Below are positions 9,269 through 18,656 of a stretch of 64,000 nt of DNA, in pieces. The notes beneath the pieces were generated by a model. The model was not told the origin of the DNA. It saw nothing but the letters and a program-made list of their open reading frames with translations, and did no database searches. The DNA lies in the NCBI GenBank assembly GCA_963784995.1, contig CAWATZ010000013.1, positions 558,001 through 622,000 on the forward strand. Reading direction: 5' to 3'. The stretch comes from CAWATZ01 sp963784995. Lineage in GTDB: Bacteria; Planctomycetota; Planctomycetia; Gemmatales; Gemmataceae. Within the stretch, counting starts at the first letter, position 1. Each line of letters opens with the position of its first letter. The position numbers were made by a program, and so were the translations under genes.

Positions 9269-9829
9269 ATGACAACCATCGACACGACTCACCATCCGCC
9301 CGCCATCGCCGACCTGTTGCGTCTACTGCCGCTGGCCCCTCTGGGACCGGGGAAACCCCACCAGGAAGTCCGCGGCCAGCTGGACGCGCTCGGGTCCGCC
9401 TTCCCGTCCGGGGACAACCGCGACCTGATCACCGCTTGCAAAGCGGGGCTGTGGCTGGCCTTCAACTTCCTCGACGAGTCGCACACCATCAGCCAGGAAC
9501 TGCACACCGTCGAGGGCAGCTACTGGCACGCCCTGATGCACCGCCGTGAGCCTGACTTTTCCAACAGCAAGTACTGGTTCCGGCACGTCGGAACGCATCC
9601 GGTGTTCGAGCCCTTGCGGGTGACGGCCGCGGAGCTGGCGGCGAAGGCACCGGCGCCGGCCGAGTTCCTGGCCCGGCAAGCGAGCTGGGACCCGTTCAGG
9701 TTCGTGGACCTGTGCGAGGCATCGTATGACGAGAAGGCCCCCTGCCACGAGCTGTGCCTGCGGATTCATCGGGCGGAGTGGGAACTGCTGTTCGATTACT
9801 GCTGGAAACAGGCGACCGAAGCGCGGTAA
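9269..9829 (+). CDS. Conserved planctomycete protein of unknown function
   Basis: 186 residues. The ATG at 9269 has an AAGGAGGGAAA site immediately upstream, so the start is clear. There are no transmembrane segments or signal peptide. The most striking segment is HTVEGSYWHALMHRREPDFS followed by NSKYWFRHVGTHPVF. Its His, Trp, Arg and Tyr pattern looks like a conserved active or binding surface that I associate with uncharacterised planctomycete proteins. It is followed 75 bp later by a nucleoside hydrolase on the same strand. No function is assigned. Confidence 0.65.
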   Translation: MTTIDTTHHPPAIADLLRLLPLAPLGPGKPHQEVRGQLDALGSAFPSGDNRDLITACKAGLWLAFNFLDESHTISQELHTVEGSYWHALMHRREPDFSNSKYWFRHVGTHPVFEPLRVTAAELAAKAPAPAEFLARQASWDPFRFVDLCEASYDEKAPCHELCLRIHRAEWELLFDYCWKQATEAR

Positions 9830-9903
9830 GCGCCGACCGTTCCCTCAACCAATCACGAACCGCCCCCTGCTCTCCCGTGTCGGAAGGGGAAGGAGGCCGC
9901 ACC

Positions 9904-10776
9904 ATGGACCTGATTGTTGAGACCGACCTGGGCCACGACCCCGACGACTTCTTCACCCTTTGTTACCTGGCGGCGGCCGGCGTCCGCATCCGGGCCATCT
10001 GCGTCGTGCCGGGCGACCGCGATCAGCTGGCCATTGCCCGCCTGCTGGTCAAGACGCTGGACCTGGACGTTCCCGTTGGGGCCTCCAAGCTCGACAGCGG
10101 CAAGTTCAGTTCCGGCGGGATGCACCACGAGCTTCTCAAGCGTTTCGGCTTCCCGAAAACGGCCGGCCACGATGGCCCCGGCCACGAGGTCATCGCAGCC
10201 ACCGTTGGGCGCCATCCCGACTGTGAGTTCCTGATCATTGGACCCTGCACGTCCACCGCCCGCTACCTGTCCAGGCCCGAGGCGGTCATCCCGCGCCGGC
10301 TGACCATGCAGGGTGGCTTCCTGGGTTATCACCTGCATGCCCCACAGGTCAGGCTGCCCCAGTTCGAGGGCAAGGAGGGGGTGCCGACGTTCAACCTCAA
10401 CGGCGACCGCAAGGGGGCCGACGTCTTGCTTCAGGCGCCGATCCCCGACCGGCGCTTTGTGGGCAAGAACGTCTGTCACACGCTGCTGTACGACCGGGCC
10501 TTCCACGCCACGATGCCCGCCGCCGACCCCGGCAGCCCAGCCCAGATGCTGTTCTTTTCCGGGATGGAGGCCTACCTGCGCACGCACGAAGCCAAGAAGT
10601 GGCACGACCCGACCGCGGCGGCCTGCCACCTGCACCCGCACCTGGGCACCTGGGTCCGCGGCCGGGTGGCCCGCATCGCAGACGGCTGGGGCACGCTGGC
10701 CGACGAGCAGGGCGACCAGGTCCTTGCGGACGTGGACCGGGCGGCCCTGTGGAACTGCTTCAGGACCTGGACCTGA
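9904..10776 (+). CDS. Inosine/uridine-preferring nucleoside hydrolase family protein
   Basis: 290 residues. The diagnostic calcium-binding motif DxDxxxDD appears at the N-terminus as VETDLGHDPDDFF (Asp8, Asp12-15 region). Further family features are FLIIGPCTSTARYL, LTMQGGFLGYH, and a C-terminal WHDPTAAACHLHP that carries the last metal Asp and the catalytic His region. It would hydrolyse the N-glycosidic bond of ribonucleosides in salvage. The start is the ATG at 9904, with GGAAGGGGAAGGAGG upstream. Substrate preference cannot be read from the sequence. Confidence 0.85.
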   Translation: MDLIVETDLGHDPDDFFTLCYLAAAGVRIRAICVVPGDRDQLAIARLLVKTLDLDVPVGASKLDSGKFSSGGMHHELLKRFGFPKTAGHDGPGHEVIAATVGRHPDCEFLIIGPCTSTARYLSRPEAVIPRRLTMQGGFLGYHLHAPQVRLPQFEGKEGVPTFNLNGDRKGADVLLQAPIPDRRFVGKNVCHTLLYDRAFHATMPAADPGSPAQMLFFSGMEAYLRTHEAKKWHDPTAAACHLHPHLGTWVRGRVARIADGWGTLADEQGDQVLADVDRAALWNCFRTWT

Positions 10777-10823
10777 GCCGGTGGGTGAGGACCGCCGACA
10801 ACCGTTCCGCCCCACGTCTGGAG

Positions 10824-12243
10824 TCAGGCCAGGACCTCCTTGACCACGTTGCCGCGCACGTCCGTCAGCCGGAAATCGCGGCCGGCGTGGCGATAGGTCA
10901 GCCTGGTGTGATCCAGGCCCAGCAAGTGCAAGATGGTGGCGTGGAAGTCGTGAACGTGGACCGGGTCCTCGACGACGCGGATGCCGTGCTCGTCGGTCTT
11001 GCCGTGGACCATGCCGCCCTTGACGCCGCCGCCGGCCAGCCAGGAAGAGAACGCCCAGGAATGGTGCTCGCGCCCCTTGGCGGAGGCGGTGTTGTTGAAC
11101 GGCGTCCGGCCGAACTCCGTCGTCCAGACCACCAGCGTCTCATCGAGCAGGCCCCGCCGTTTAAGGTCCGTGAGCAGGGCCGCGATGGGCTGATCCACGT
11201 TGCGGGCCAGCCGGCCGTGCTCCATCATGTCGCCGTGCGAGTCCCAGTTGCCCGAGGAGCCGGTGTCGATCAGCTCCAGGAAACGCACGCCACGCTCGGC
11301 CAGCCGGCGGGCGATCAGGCATTGCCAGGCAAATCCCCTGGTGCTGCCGCGCTGCAGACCGTAGAGCCGGAGCGTCTCGTCGGTCTCCCCGGCAAGGTTG
11401 AACGCCTCGGGGGCCTCCGGCTGCATGCCGAAGGCGGTCTCGAAGGTGCGGATGCGGGCGAGAAGCACCGGATCGTTGTCGGAACGCAGCAGGTGGCCGC
11501 TGGTTCAGCTCGGCCAGGGCGGCCAGCTCGCGCTGCTGGAGGCTGAGTTTGGCCACCCGCGGCCGGACGTTGCGGAGCGGCTCGGGGCCGGGGACAACCA
11601 GCGTCCCCTGATGGCTGCCCGGCAGGAAGTCAGACGCCCACACCTGGCTGCCCGCGTAGGGCGTGTGCGGGGCCAGGACCAGGAACGACGGCAAATTGCG
11701 GTTGAGCGTGCCCAGCCCGTAGCTGACCCAGGCACCGATGCTCGGCCGGGCAAAGTTGAACGAGCCGGTGTGCATGCCCAGGGTGGCGTTGTAATGGTTG
11801 GAGTGGTCGCAGTGCATCGAGCGGATGACGCAGATGTCGTCCACGCAGCGGGCGACGTGGGGAAACAGCTCGCTGACCTCGGTGCCGCTCTGGCCGTGCG
11901 GCTGGAAGCTCCACTGCGGTTTCTTGAGGAACAGCTTCTCGTAGCCGGGCCGGTTGCGCGTTTCCGGATGATCCAGGGTCACCTGCTTGCCGTGGTCGGC
12001 ATGCAGGCGGGGTTTGGGGTCGAAGGTATCGACGTGCGACACGCCGCCGCTCAGGAAGAGGAAGATCACGCGCTTTGCCTTGCCGGCGAAGTGCGGTGGC
12101 CGCGGTGCCAGCGGATCAAGCGCGTCGGATGCGGGTGTGTCAGCCGCCAGCAGCTCGCTCAGCACGCCGGCCAACAGCGGCGAGGCGGCAAAGGCGGAGC
12201 GGAGAAAAGTCCGGCGGGTTGGGTGGCGGCATGGTTCAAGCAT
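10824..12243 (-). CDS. DUF1501 family protein with Tat-type signal, frameshifted
   Basis: DUF1501 proteins are exported sulfatase-fold-like proteins abundant in planctomycetes and usually paired with PSD1/DUF1549/DUF1553 genes; their biochemical role is unknown. The N-terminus has a twin-arginine signal (RRTFLRSAFAASPLLAGVL), then VIFLFLSGGVSHVDTFDPKP. The first frame covers 12243 to about 11505. The family continues in another frame from about 11500 to 10824 (TFETAFGMQPEAPEAFNLAG, RGVRFLELIDTGSSGNWDSH, LVVWTTEFGRTPF). A one-base shift near 11500 joins them. It lies 8 bp downstream of the PSD1 gene, forming the expected two-gene operon. Confidence 0.82.
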
Positions 12244-12251
12244 CGGTTATC

Positions 12252-14504
12252 TCAATCGACAAAGAGGAACTCGTTACTGCTCAGCAGCACTCGGACGTAG
12301 GCGGCCCAGGCACGCTCCAGCCGCTGCGCCGGGGGAAGGTCGGTCAGTTCGCTCTGGTAGCCGGCCAGGAACTTCCCGGCCGACGCCTGCTCCTGGGCCA
12401 GCGGCAGACGCCCGAACAGCACCTGGTACAACCTCGCCAGACGCTGACCTTCCGGCAGGGCGATCAACCGGCCTGTGAGTTTTGCCGATTGAGCGTGCAG
12501 GAACGGGTCATTGAGGAAGAAGAGCGCCTGCGTCGGCACGGTAGTCACGTGTCGTTCGGGAGTGCTGGTGTTTGGATCGGGACCGTCAAAGAGGGCGAGG
12601 AAGGGATGCCGTTTGAGACGCTGGGTCATCAGATAGACGCTGCGCCGGTTGGTGTCGTAGACGGCCGAGAACGGATTGTGCTGGGTGAAGCCCCAGGACT
12701 TGCTGTCCGGGAACGGGTGCTGCAAGCCCGGAGTGCGGTCAAGGTCGCCGCTGACGGCCAGGATGGAGTCGCGGATCTCTTCGGCGCTCAGCCGGCGGCG
12801 TTTGAACTTCCACAGCCAGACGTTGTCCGGGTCCAGCTGAGCGTTGTCCCGGTCGTCCTGGCCGGAAAGCCGATAGACGGCCGAGCGGAGGATCAGCCGA
12901 TGCATGGCCTTGATGGACCAACCGTCGCGAATGAACCGGTCGGCAAGGTAATCGAGCAGTTCCGGATGAGTGGGCGGCTGGCCGCGCGTGCCGAAGTCGT
13001 TGGGCGTCCGGACCAGGCCGGCCCCGAAATGGTGCTGCCAGATGCGGTTGACCATGACCCGGGCCGTGAGCGGGTTGTCGGAGCTGGTCCACCAGTCCGC
13101 CAGGGCCAGCCGGCCGCTGCCCTTCTCGGGGACGCGCTGACCGCCAAGCAACTGAAGGTTGCGCCGCGGCACCTCCTCGCCCAGGCTGGCCGGGTCGCCG
13201 CGCTTGTGAATGCGGGCGTGATGAGGCGATCCCTCTGCCACCGCGTAGGCAAACGCCGGGGGAGCGTCCCGTCGCTAGCGCCTCCGGGCTTGTGTGTCCG
13301 GAAGCGGCACCAGGTCGCGTGGTTTCCGGGTGTGTTCGCAGCCGGGAAAGGGGTAGCGCGTGCTGTCGAAGATGCCGTATAGGGCATAGTAATCGGCCGA
13401 GGTGATGGGGTCGTACTTGTGGTCGTGGCAGCGGGCACAGGCGATGGTCAAACCCAGCACCGACTTGCCCAGCGTGTCGATGGTGTCCTCGATGGTGAGG
13501 AAATGGTCCTGGACGACGTTGAAGCCAAAGCGCCGGGCGCTGGCCAGGTAGCCGGTGGCGACGATCAGTTCCGCCCGGCGTTCGGGGGAGGCGTCCGCGG
13601 GCAGCTGGGCCGCGAGGATGTCGCCGGCCAGCTGCTCGCGCAGGAACTGGTTGTAGGGCTTGTCGCGGTTGAAGGCGTCGATGACGTAATTGCGATAACG
13701 CCAGGCATCTGCCACGGGAAAGTCAGCGGTCTCGCCGGCGGTGTCGGCGTAGCGGACGACGTCCAACCAGTGCCGGCCCCAGCGCTCCCCGTACCGAGGC
13801 GACGCCAGCAAACGCTCAATCAGCTGGTCGTAAGCGTCGGCACGCGAGTCCTTGACGAACGTGTCCACTTCCTCGGGGGTGGGCGGCAGGCCGATCAGGT
13901 CGAAGGTGACCCGGCGGATCAGGGTCCGGCGATCGGCGGGTCGGACGGGATGGAGCTTCTTCTCTTTCCACTTCGCCAGGATGAACTGATCCACCGGCTG
14001 ACTCGACCGGCCAGTCGGGTCCTCGGGCGGCTGGACTACTCGCAGCGGTGCAAACGCCCAGTGCCGTTCGACCTTCAAGGTCCGGGCGCTGCTGGGCCAG
14101 TGGGCCCCTGCCTTGACCCAGGCCGCGAGGTCAGCGACGGCCTGAGCCGGCAGCGGCTTGCCAGGAGGCATTTGCAGCTGGTCCTGCTGCCGGCGAATGG
14201 CCCGGATCAGCAGGCTGCCGTCGGGATTGCCAGGCACAAGGGCAGGTCCCCTGTCGCCACCCCGCAGCAGCAGATCGCGGGAATCGACCCGCAGCCCACC
14301 CGACGCCTTCTGCTCGCCATGACACTTCAGGCAGGTGCCGGCCAGGATGGGCCGGACCTTCTTCTCGAAGAACTCCTCGTGGGGAGCGTCTTCCGCGGCT
14401 GCAACGGGAGCCAGGACAGTCAGCAGCAGATAGCCAACACAAAGGACCCAATGCGAGCAGACGAGCCGGACCATTCGCGTCGGCGTCCGTGGTGTGCGAG
14501 TCAT
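12252..14504 (-). pseudogene. PSD1-DUF1549-DUF1553 cytochrome-like protein interrupted by an amber stop in a repeat
   Basis: Exported multidomain protein typical of planctomycetes. The first part (14504-13278) has a signal peptide, the PSD1 haem motif CLKCHGEQKASGG, and DUF1549 with LTIACARCHDHKYDPIT. The second part (13241-12252) is DUF1553 (NPLTARVMVNRIWQHHFGAG, RRSVYLMTQRLKRHPFLALF). Both parts are in the same frame, separated only by a TAG at 13275-13277. That stop lies in a 28-bp copy of the REP-like repeat (13267-13294) in place of the usual linker between the domains. Without the stop it would encode 750 residues. I infer that insertion of, or replacement by, the repeat inactivated or split the protein. 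Confidence 0.75.
13267..13294. repeat. REP-like family A arm inside the PSD1 gene
   Basis: Diverged single arm of the hairpin at 6408-6468 (shared TCGCT, GCGCxTC, GGGCTTGTG blocks). It supplies the in-frame TAG that splits the PSD1-DUF1549-DUF1553 reading frame. Confidence 0.65.
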
Positions 14505-14674
14505 GGTTTGCGATTCCCTGGCCTGCAGTGCAGAGGCTTCTTCCCCCGGGAAAAGCCGAAGGCAATTCTATCGCGCTCCGTGCCAGCAGTCACGACAATC
14601 TGAGTGCGGCCGGTCGGGCGGGTCGTCAATACATTGCTTGCTGAACCGGGAGTTGTTTTCCAGAGAGGTGATTC

Positions 14675-16580
14675 ATGGCAGCGCGACTGTTGGAAATCCA
14701 GGGCAACCTCGAGAGCACCTACGCGGACGTTTACACTCCGGAAGCCATCGCTGCCCTGGAAGCGCTGGCGGGTTTGGACAGGGATCGGAAAGCCGTGATG
14801 GCGGCCCGGATCGAGCGGCGAGCGGCTCGGGCCCGAAACCAGCAGCGGATCGCCTTCCCCGATCCGCAGGCTGTCATCCCGCGGACCAGGATCAAGGTCC
14901 GGGATGCCCGCGCCGGCGCTTTCGTCGGCCCCAGTATTCCCAGGGACCTCCAGCGCCAGTGGATTCAGGGCACCGGTCCCGCGGCGAAACCGAACGCCCC
15001 GGTGGAAAAGAGCATCCGCAACGTTGCCTACGCTCTCCTGTCGGGCGCCGACGGCTGGATGTTCGACGGCGAGGACGCGCTGGGCCAGATCGCGAGCATG
15101 TCCCTGGACAATCAGCGCAACCTCAAGCTGGCCATCCAGCGCGATCCGGTGTTCACCAGGGTCGCCGAACAGGTGGCGGGCGAAATGAACCAGTGGGCCC
15201 AGGGGTTTTTCGGTCATCCCATCATCAGCGACTGGAAGAAGCAGCTCGACTTCACGACCAGGATCTTTCGCGCTCGTGGGCTGCACCTGGATGACCGTCA
15301 CGTCCGGCACGTCGGCGGCGCCGGCTTTTCCGCGTCCATCGTCGATGCGGTCCTCTACGTCGCCAACAACCACCGCTGGCTGCGCGAAGCCGGCTCTTCC
15401 GTGGTGCTATACCTGCCCAAGATCCAGACCGCCGAAGAAGCAGCGCTCTGGAATGACATCCTTACGGCGCTCGAACAGCACCTTGGCCTGGCCGACGGCA
15501 CCATCAAGGTATACGTCCTTGTGGAACAGGTCGAGGCGTGTTTCCAGCTGATGGAGATCCGCGCCGCCCTCGGCAAGCACTTCGTTGGATTCAACACCGG
15601 TCGCTGGGATTACATCAATAGCGTCGCCGACGCGATGGCCTGGGATAAGGGATTCGTGAATCCGAACATCGACGCCATCACAATGACCTACGGTTACATG
15701 CGGATCTACGAGGACCGTGTCCGCCGTGCGTGCAACACCCCCGATCAGTCAGGCCAGTATGCTCTCTGGCAAGGCGGCATGGAGCCCAACATCCCGGTCG
15801 GCTCCGAAGCAGGCGTCAGCAGCAGCATGAAGCGTGCGGTAGCCGGAGCCGAGCGGGAGCAGCGCGAAGGCGCCAGCGGCAAGTGGGTGGCGCACTGGAA
15901 GATGGTTCACATCGTCCGGCCGGTCTGGGAACGTGCCGGACAGGACAACCAGCTTGGGCGAGCATTTCCTCCGCTGACGTACACTCCGGCCGACGCGGAC
16001 GCACTCTTCCTGCTCGAACCAGCCCTGCGAACAGTCCGCGGTGCCCGCGATCTGCTGAGCGTCGCGCTCCAGTATGGCAACGCCTTCCTGACCGGACTCC
16101 AGGCGGCCGCTCTCAAGCCGGCGGACTATTTCGGCAACGACGACGTCCTCTACCTGATGGAAGACATGGCGACCGGTGAGATCCGTCTAAGCATCCTGTG
16201 GGAATGGCTGCACAAGAATGCGGCATTCAATGCTGACGATGCTGAGGTTGGCGTCAAGGCGAGTGACCGGTTCTCGCCGGAGCTGTTCAAGCGGCTGCTC
16301 GCGGAAGAGTACCAGAAGCTCCGCAAGGCCAGCAATCGCGACGTTCACGACAGCTCGAAAACCACCACGCTGCCCGTCGCCCGGGAGATTGTCGAGGCGT
16401 ACGTCCTGGACGAACTCAAATTGCCGTGGTACGTCGATCTGCTCAACGTCGACACTCGAAACCCGCGACCTGACGGAGGCCAGGAGGCGAATCCGCCTGT
16501 TCGAGGAAGCGTTTCGGAAGGATGGGACACGGATCACCGAGAACCTGGACTTTGGGGCGCAAGCATCGAAAGCGCAGTAA
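14675..16580 (+). CDS. Malate synthase, C-terminus frameshifted
   Basis: Condenses glyoxylate with acetyl-CoA to malate in the glyoxylate cycle. The ATG at 14675 is preceded by AGAGAGG. Family features run through the frame: VPxTxI-like IPRTRIKVRDARAG, DGEDALGQIAS, VYVLVEQVEACFQLMEIRAA, HFVGFNTGRWDYINSVADAM and NPNIDAITMTYGYMRIYEDR. The last ~40 family residues (LTEARRRIRLFEEAFRK to the stop at 16580) lie in the next frame, so a one-base shift near 16460 is needed. Read literally, the first frame would run on to 16621 with an unrelated tail. The next gene is a GlcG homologue, which fits glycolate/glyoxylate use. Confidence 0.85.
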
Positions 16581-16624
16581 ACCTGGGAACACTGATTGTC
16601 TCAACAAGAGAGTGCAGGTGAAGC

Positions 16625-17032
16625 ATGCTCGGGACGGCGAAATACATCACGCTGGAAGCCGCCAAGAAAATGGCAGCGGCCGGGGAAGCAGAGGCACGCA
16701 AGAACGGCTGGAACGTTGCGATCGCAATCGTCGATGCCAGTGGGGGACTGATCCTGTTTCAGAAGATGGATGAAACGCAGCCCGGTAGCATTGCCGTCGC
16801 CCAGGGGAAAGCGCGAGCGGCCGCACTCTTCAAGCGGCCGAGCAAGGCGCTGGAAGAGGCCATTGCCGCGGGCAAGCAGGCGTTCCTGACAGTCGAAGGG
16901 ATTGTGCCGATGCAGGGCGGACTGCCGGTTGTCGTGGAGGGCAAGGTCATCGGGGCAGTCGGCGTCAGCGGCGTCACCTCGGCTCAGGACGAGCAGGTCG
17001 CGCAAGCGGCCTTGGGCGGGTTGGGGCATTGA
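16625..17032 (+). CDS. glcG: GlcG/HbpS family protein
   Basis: 135 residues covering the whole GlcG/HbpS (DUF336) fold: ITLEAAKKMAAAGEAEARKN, VAIAIVDASGGLILFQKMD, GSIAVAQGKARAA and the glycine-rich VEGIVPMQGGLPVVVEGKVI followed by GAVGVSG. Members are small octameric proteins; some bind haem, and glcG sits in glycolate operons next to malate synthase glcB. Here it follows a malate synthase by 45 bp on the same strand, repeating that arrangement. No signal peptide, so cytoplasmic. Ligand unknown. Confidence 0.85.
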   Translation: MLGTAKYITLEAAKKMAAAGEAEARKNGWNVAIAIVDASGGLILFQKMDETQPGSIAVAQGKARAAALFKRPSKALEEAIAAGKQAFLTVEGIVPMQGGLPVVVEGKVIGAVGVSGVTSAQDEQVAQAALGGLGH

Positions 17033-17079
17033 ATTGACACGTGTTCTCTTCCCCTTTTTCCCCCTCGAAAGGAAGTCCA

Positions 17080-18567
17080 ATGCAAGCACGCAAGCTCCTA
17101 CTCATCCTGGGAATGTGGCTCGGAATGGCAGCCCTGCCGGCCATGATCGCGGAGTCTCCCGAAAGGACGGTTCCGACCGCGGGCCCCCTCCTGTTTCGCC
17201 AGCGTGTGCTGGACGAGCTGGCACGCTTTCGCAAGATGAAGGAACCGGGGTTCTCCTCCGTCGATCCAGACCTCAACGCCCTGATTCACCGGGACTTCGA
17301 GAAGTTGCAGACCCAGGCGCGTATCGCCCTGGCCTGGACCGGAGATGCGACGGCGATCACGGAGCTGGTGAAGCAGTTTGAACTGGACTCGGCCGATGCC
17401 GACGCCTGGGCACGCAAGCATTCCGAACTGTATCTTCTGATCGAACCGACCTGGCCGGCCGAGATGCGTCAGGTCGTACAGGCCCTGGAAGCTGGCCGGC
17501 CTGAGTTGGCCCGGAAGGTGCGGCGGCGCATGATGCACCTATGGCAGCTAGGCCTCGAACGCGAGGGCGATGAGATCATCGAGGCTATCCTTGGCCCACC
17601 CAGCCAGGAAGAACCGGCCGCACAGAAGATCGAACGACTCACGCTGGCGGAATTGAAAAAGGAAGCCCTGGAAGATGGCCGGCTGCGCGGCCTGGCCATG
17701 CTGCGCTGGGCGCGGTTGGACCCCGAAGCGGCTCTGCCAGGTTTGGCTTGCCGGCTGAACGATGGCAAGCAGGAGGTAAGCGCCCGTCACGAGGCGGCCC
17801 GCGCCCTGGCCGATAGGGGCGACCGACGGGGGCTGGATTGGTTGAAAAGTGCTTGTCTGGATGCTGGCATAGGCCTGGGTGGCGACCCTGGGGTTTCCTT
17901 GCTGGAAGCGGGTGAGGCCGGAGTGACGGCATACTTCCGGCTGATCGAGGAGTTCATCAAGAAAAACCCCGGAAAAGAACTCCCTTACGCCCTGGCCGAG
18001 GCGCCCCGTTACTGCTCCCGGGAAACCTATTTCAAGCACTTGCCGCGACTGTTGCGGCTGAAGGACGACAGGGCTCATTACAAGGTGCGCTCCAGGCTGG
18101 ACGAGTTGAAGTTGTCGGCCAGGGAACTGACCTTTCTGATCGAGCATCTGCGTGCCGGCAAGTACAAGGACGTCAGACTGTTTGAATCGCTGCGCTGGTC
18201 GCTCTGGGGCAAAGGGCCGAGTGACCGCTTTGCCCGGGAAGTGGCGGAGCTGTGGGTGGATGAGCTGCAGAGTGCCACCGACCCGGCGGTGTGGGAACAG
18301 GGAGCGCGGATTCACCTCCAGACGCGGTTGGGCGCCCCCGAGACCGCCGCGGCCGGGGCGCGGCGGCATCTGAAGTCGAACACCCGCCTGGCCTGCCAGG
18401 TTCTCGCCGAGGTCGGTAAGAGCGAGGACGTGGCCCTGATCTGGGAGGCGACCCACGGGCTCGCGGCAAAACAACAGTGGGTTTGGTATGACTTGCCGGC
18501 GCATGGCTGGCTGGCCATTATCCGGCTCACAAACCATGTGACTCCGCCCAAGGCCAAGCCCAGATAG
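17080..18567 (+). CDS. Exported HEAT-like repeat protein of unknown function
   Basis: 495 residues from the ATG at 17080, chosen because AAAGGAAG precedes it and a signal peptide follows at once (LLLILGMWLGMAALPAMIA). The mature protein is helical with HEAT-like units, for example LRGLAMLRWARLDPEAALPG, VSARHEAARALADRGDRRGL, and repeated LARFRK/EEFIKK helices. It has no catalytic motif that I can see. It is likely a periplasmic or surface scaffold protein. It starts 47 bp after glcG and is convergent with the DUF4129 gene. Confidence 0.6.
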   Translation: MQARKLLLILGMWLGMAALPAMIAESPERTVPTAGPLLFRQRVLDELARFRKMKEPGFSSVDPDLNALIHRDFEKLQTQARIALAWTGDATAITELVKQFELDSADADAWARKHSELYLLIEPTWPAEMRQVVQALEAGRPELARKVRRRMMHLWQLGLEREGDEIIEAILGPPSQEEPAAQKIERLTLAELKKEALEDGRLRGLAMLRWARLDPEAALPGLACRLNDGKQEVSARHEAARALADRGDRRGLDWLKSACLDAGIGLGGDPGVSLLEAGEAGVTAYFRLIEEFIKKNPGKELPYALAEAPRYCSRETYFKHLPRLLRLKDDRAHYKVRSRLDELKLSARELTFLIEHLRAGKYKDVRLFESLRWSLWGKGPSDRFAREVAELWVDELQSATDPAVWEQGARIHLQTRLGAPETAAAGARRHLKSNTRLACQVLAEVGKSEDVALIWEATHGLAAKQQWVWYDLPAHGWLAIIRLTNHVTPPKAKPR

Positions 18568-18656
18568 GCGGCTGAACTGGTGAACGCGCGGCGCTCCCGC
18601 GAAGAGGTTGTGCCAGCCCTCCAGCAACCGCCGCGCCCACACGTGAACGTAGACTT

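Noticed and set aside
13419..14603. 394-codon plus-strand frame opposite the PSD1 gene
   Set aside because: Antisense to clear PSD1/DUF1549 coding sequence; no ribosome site or domain.
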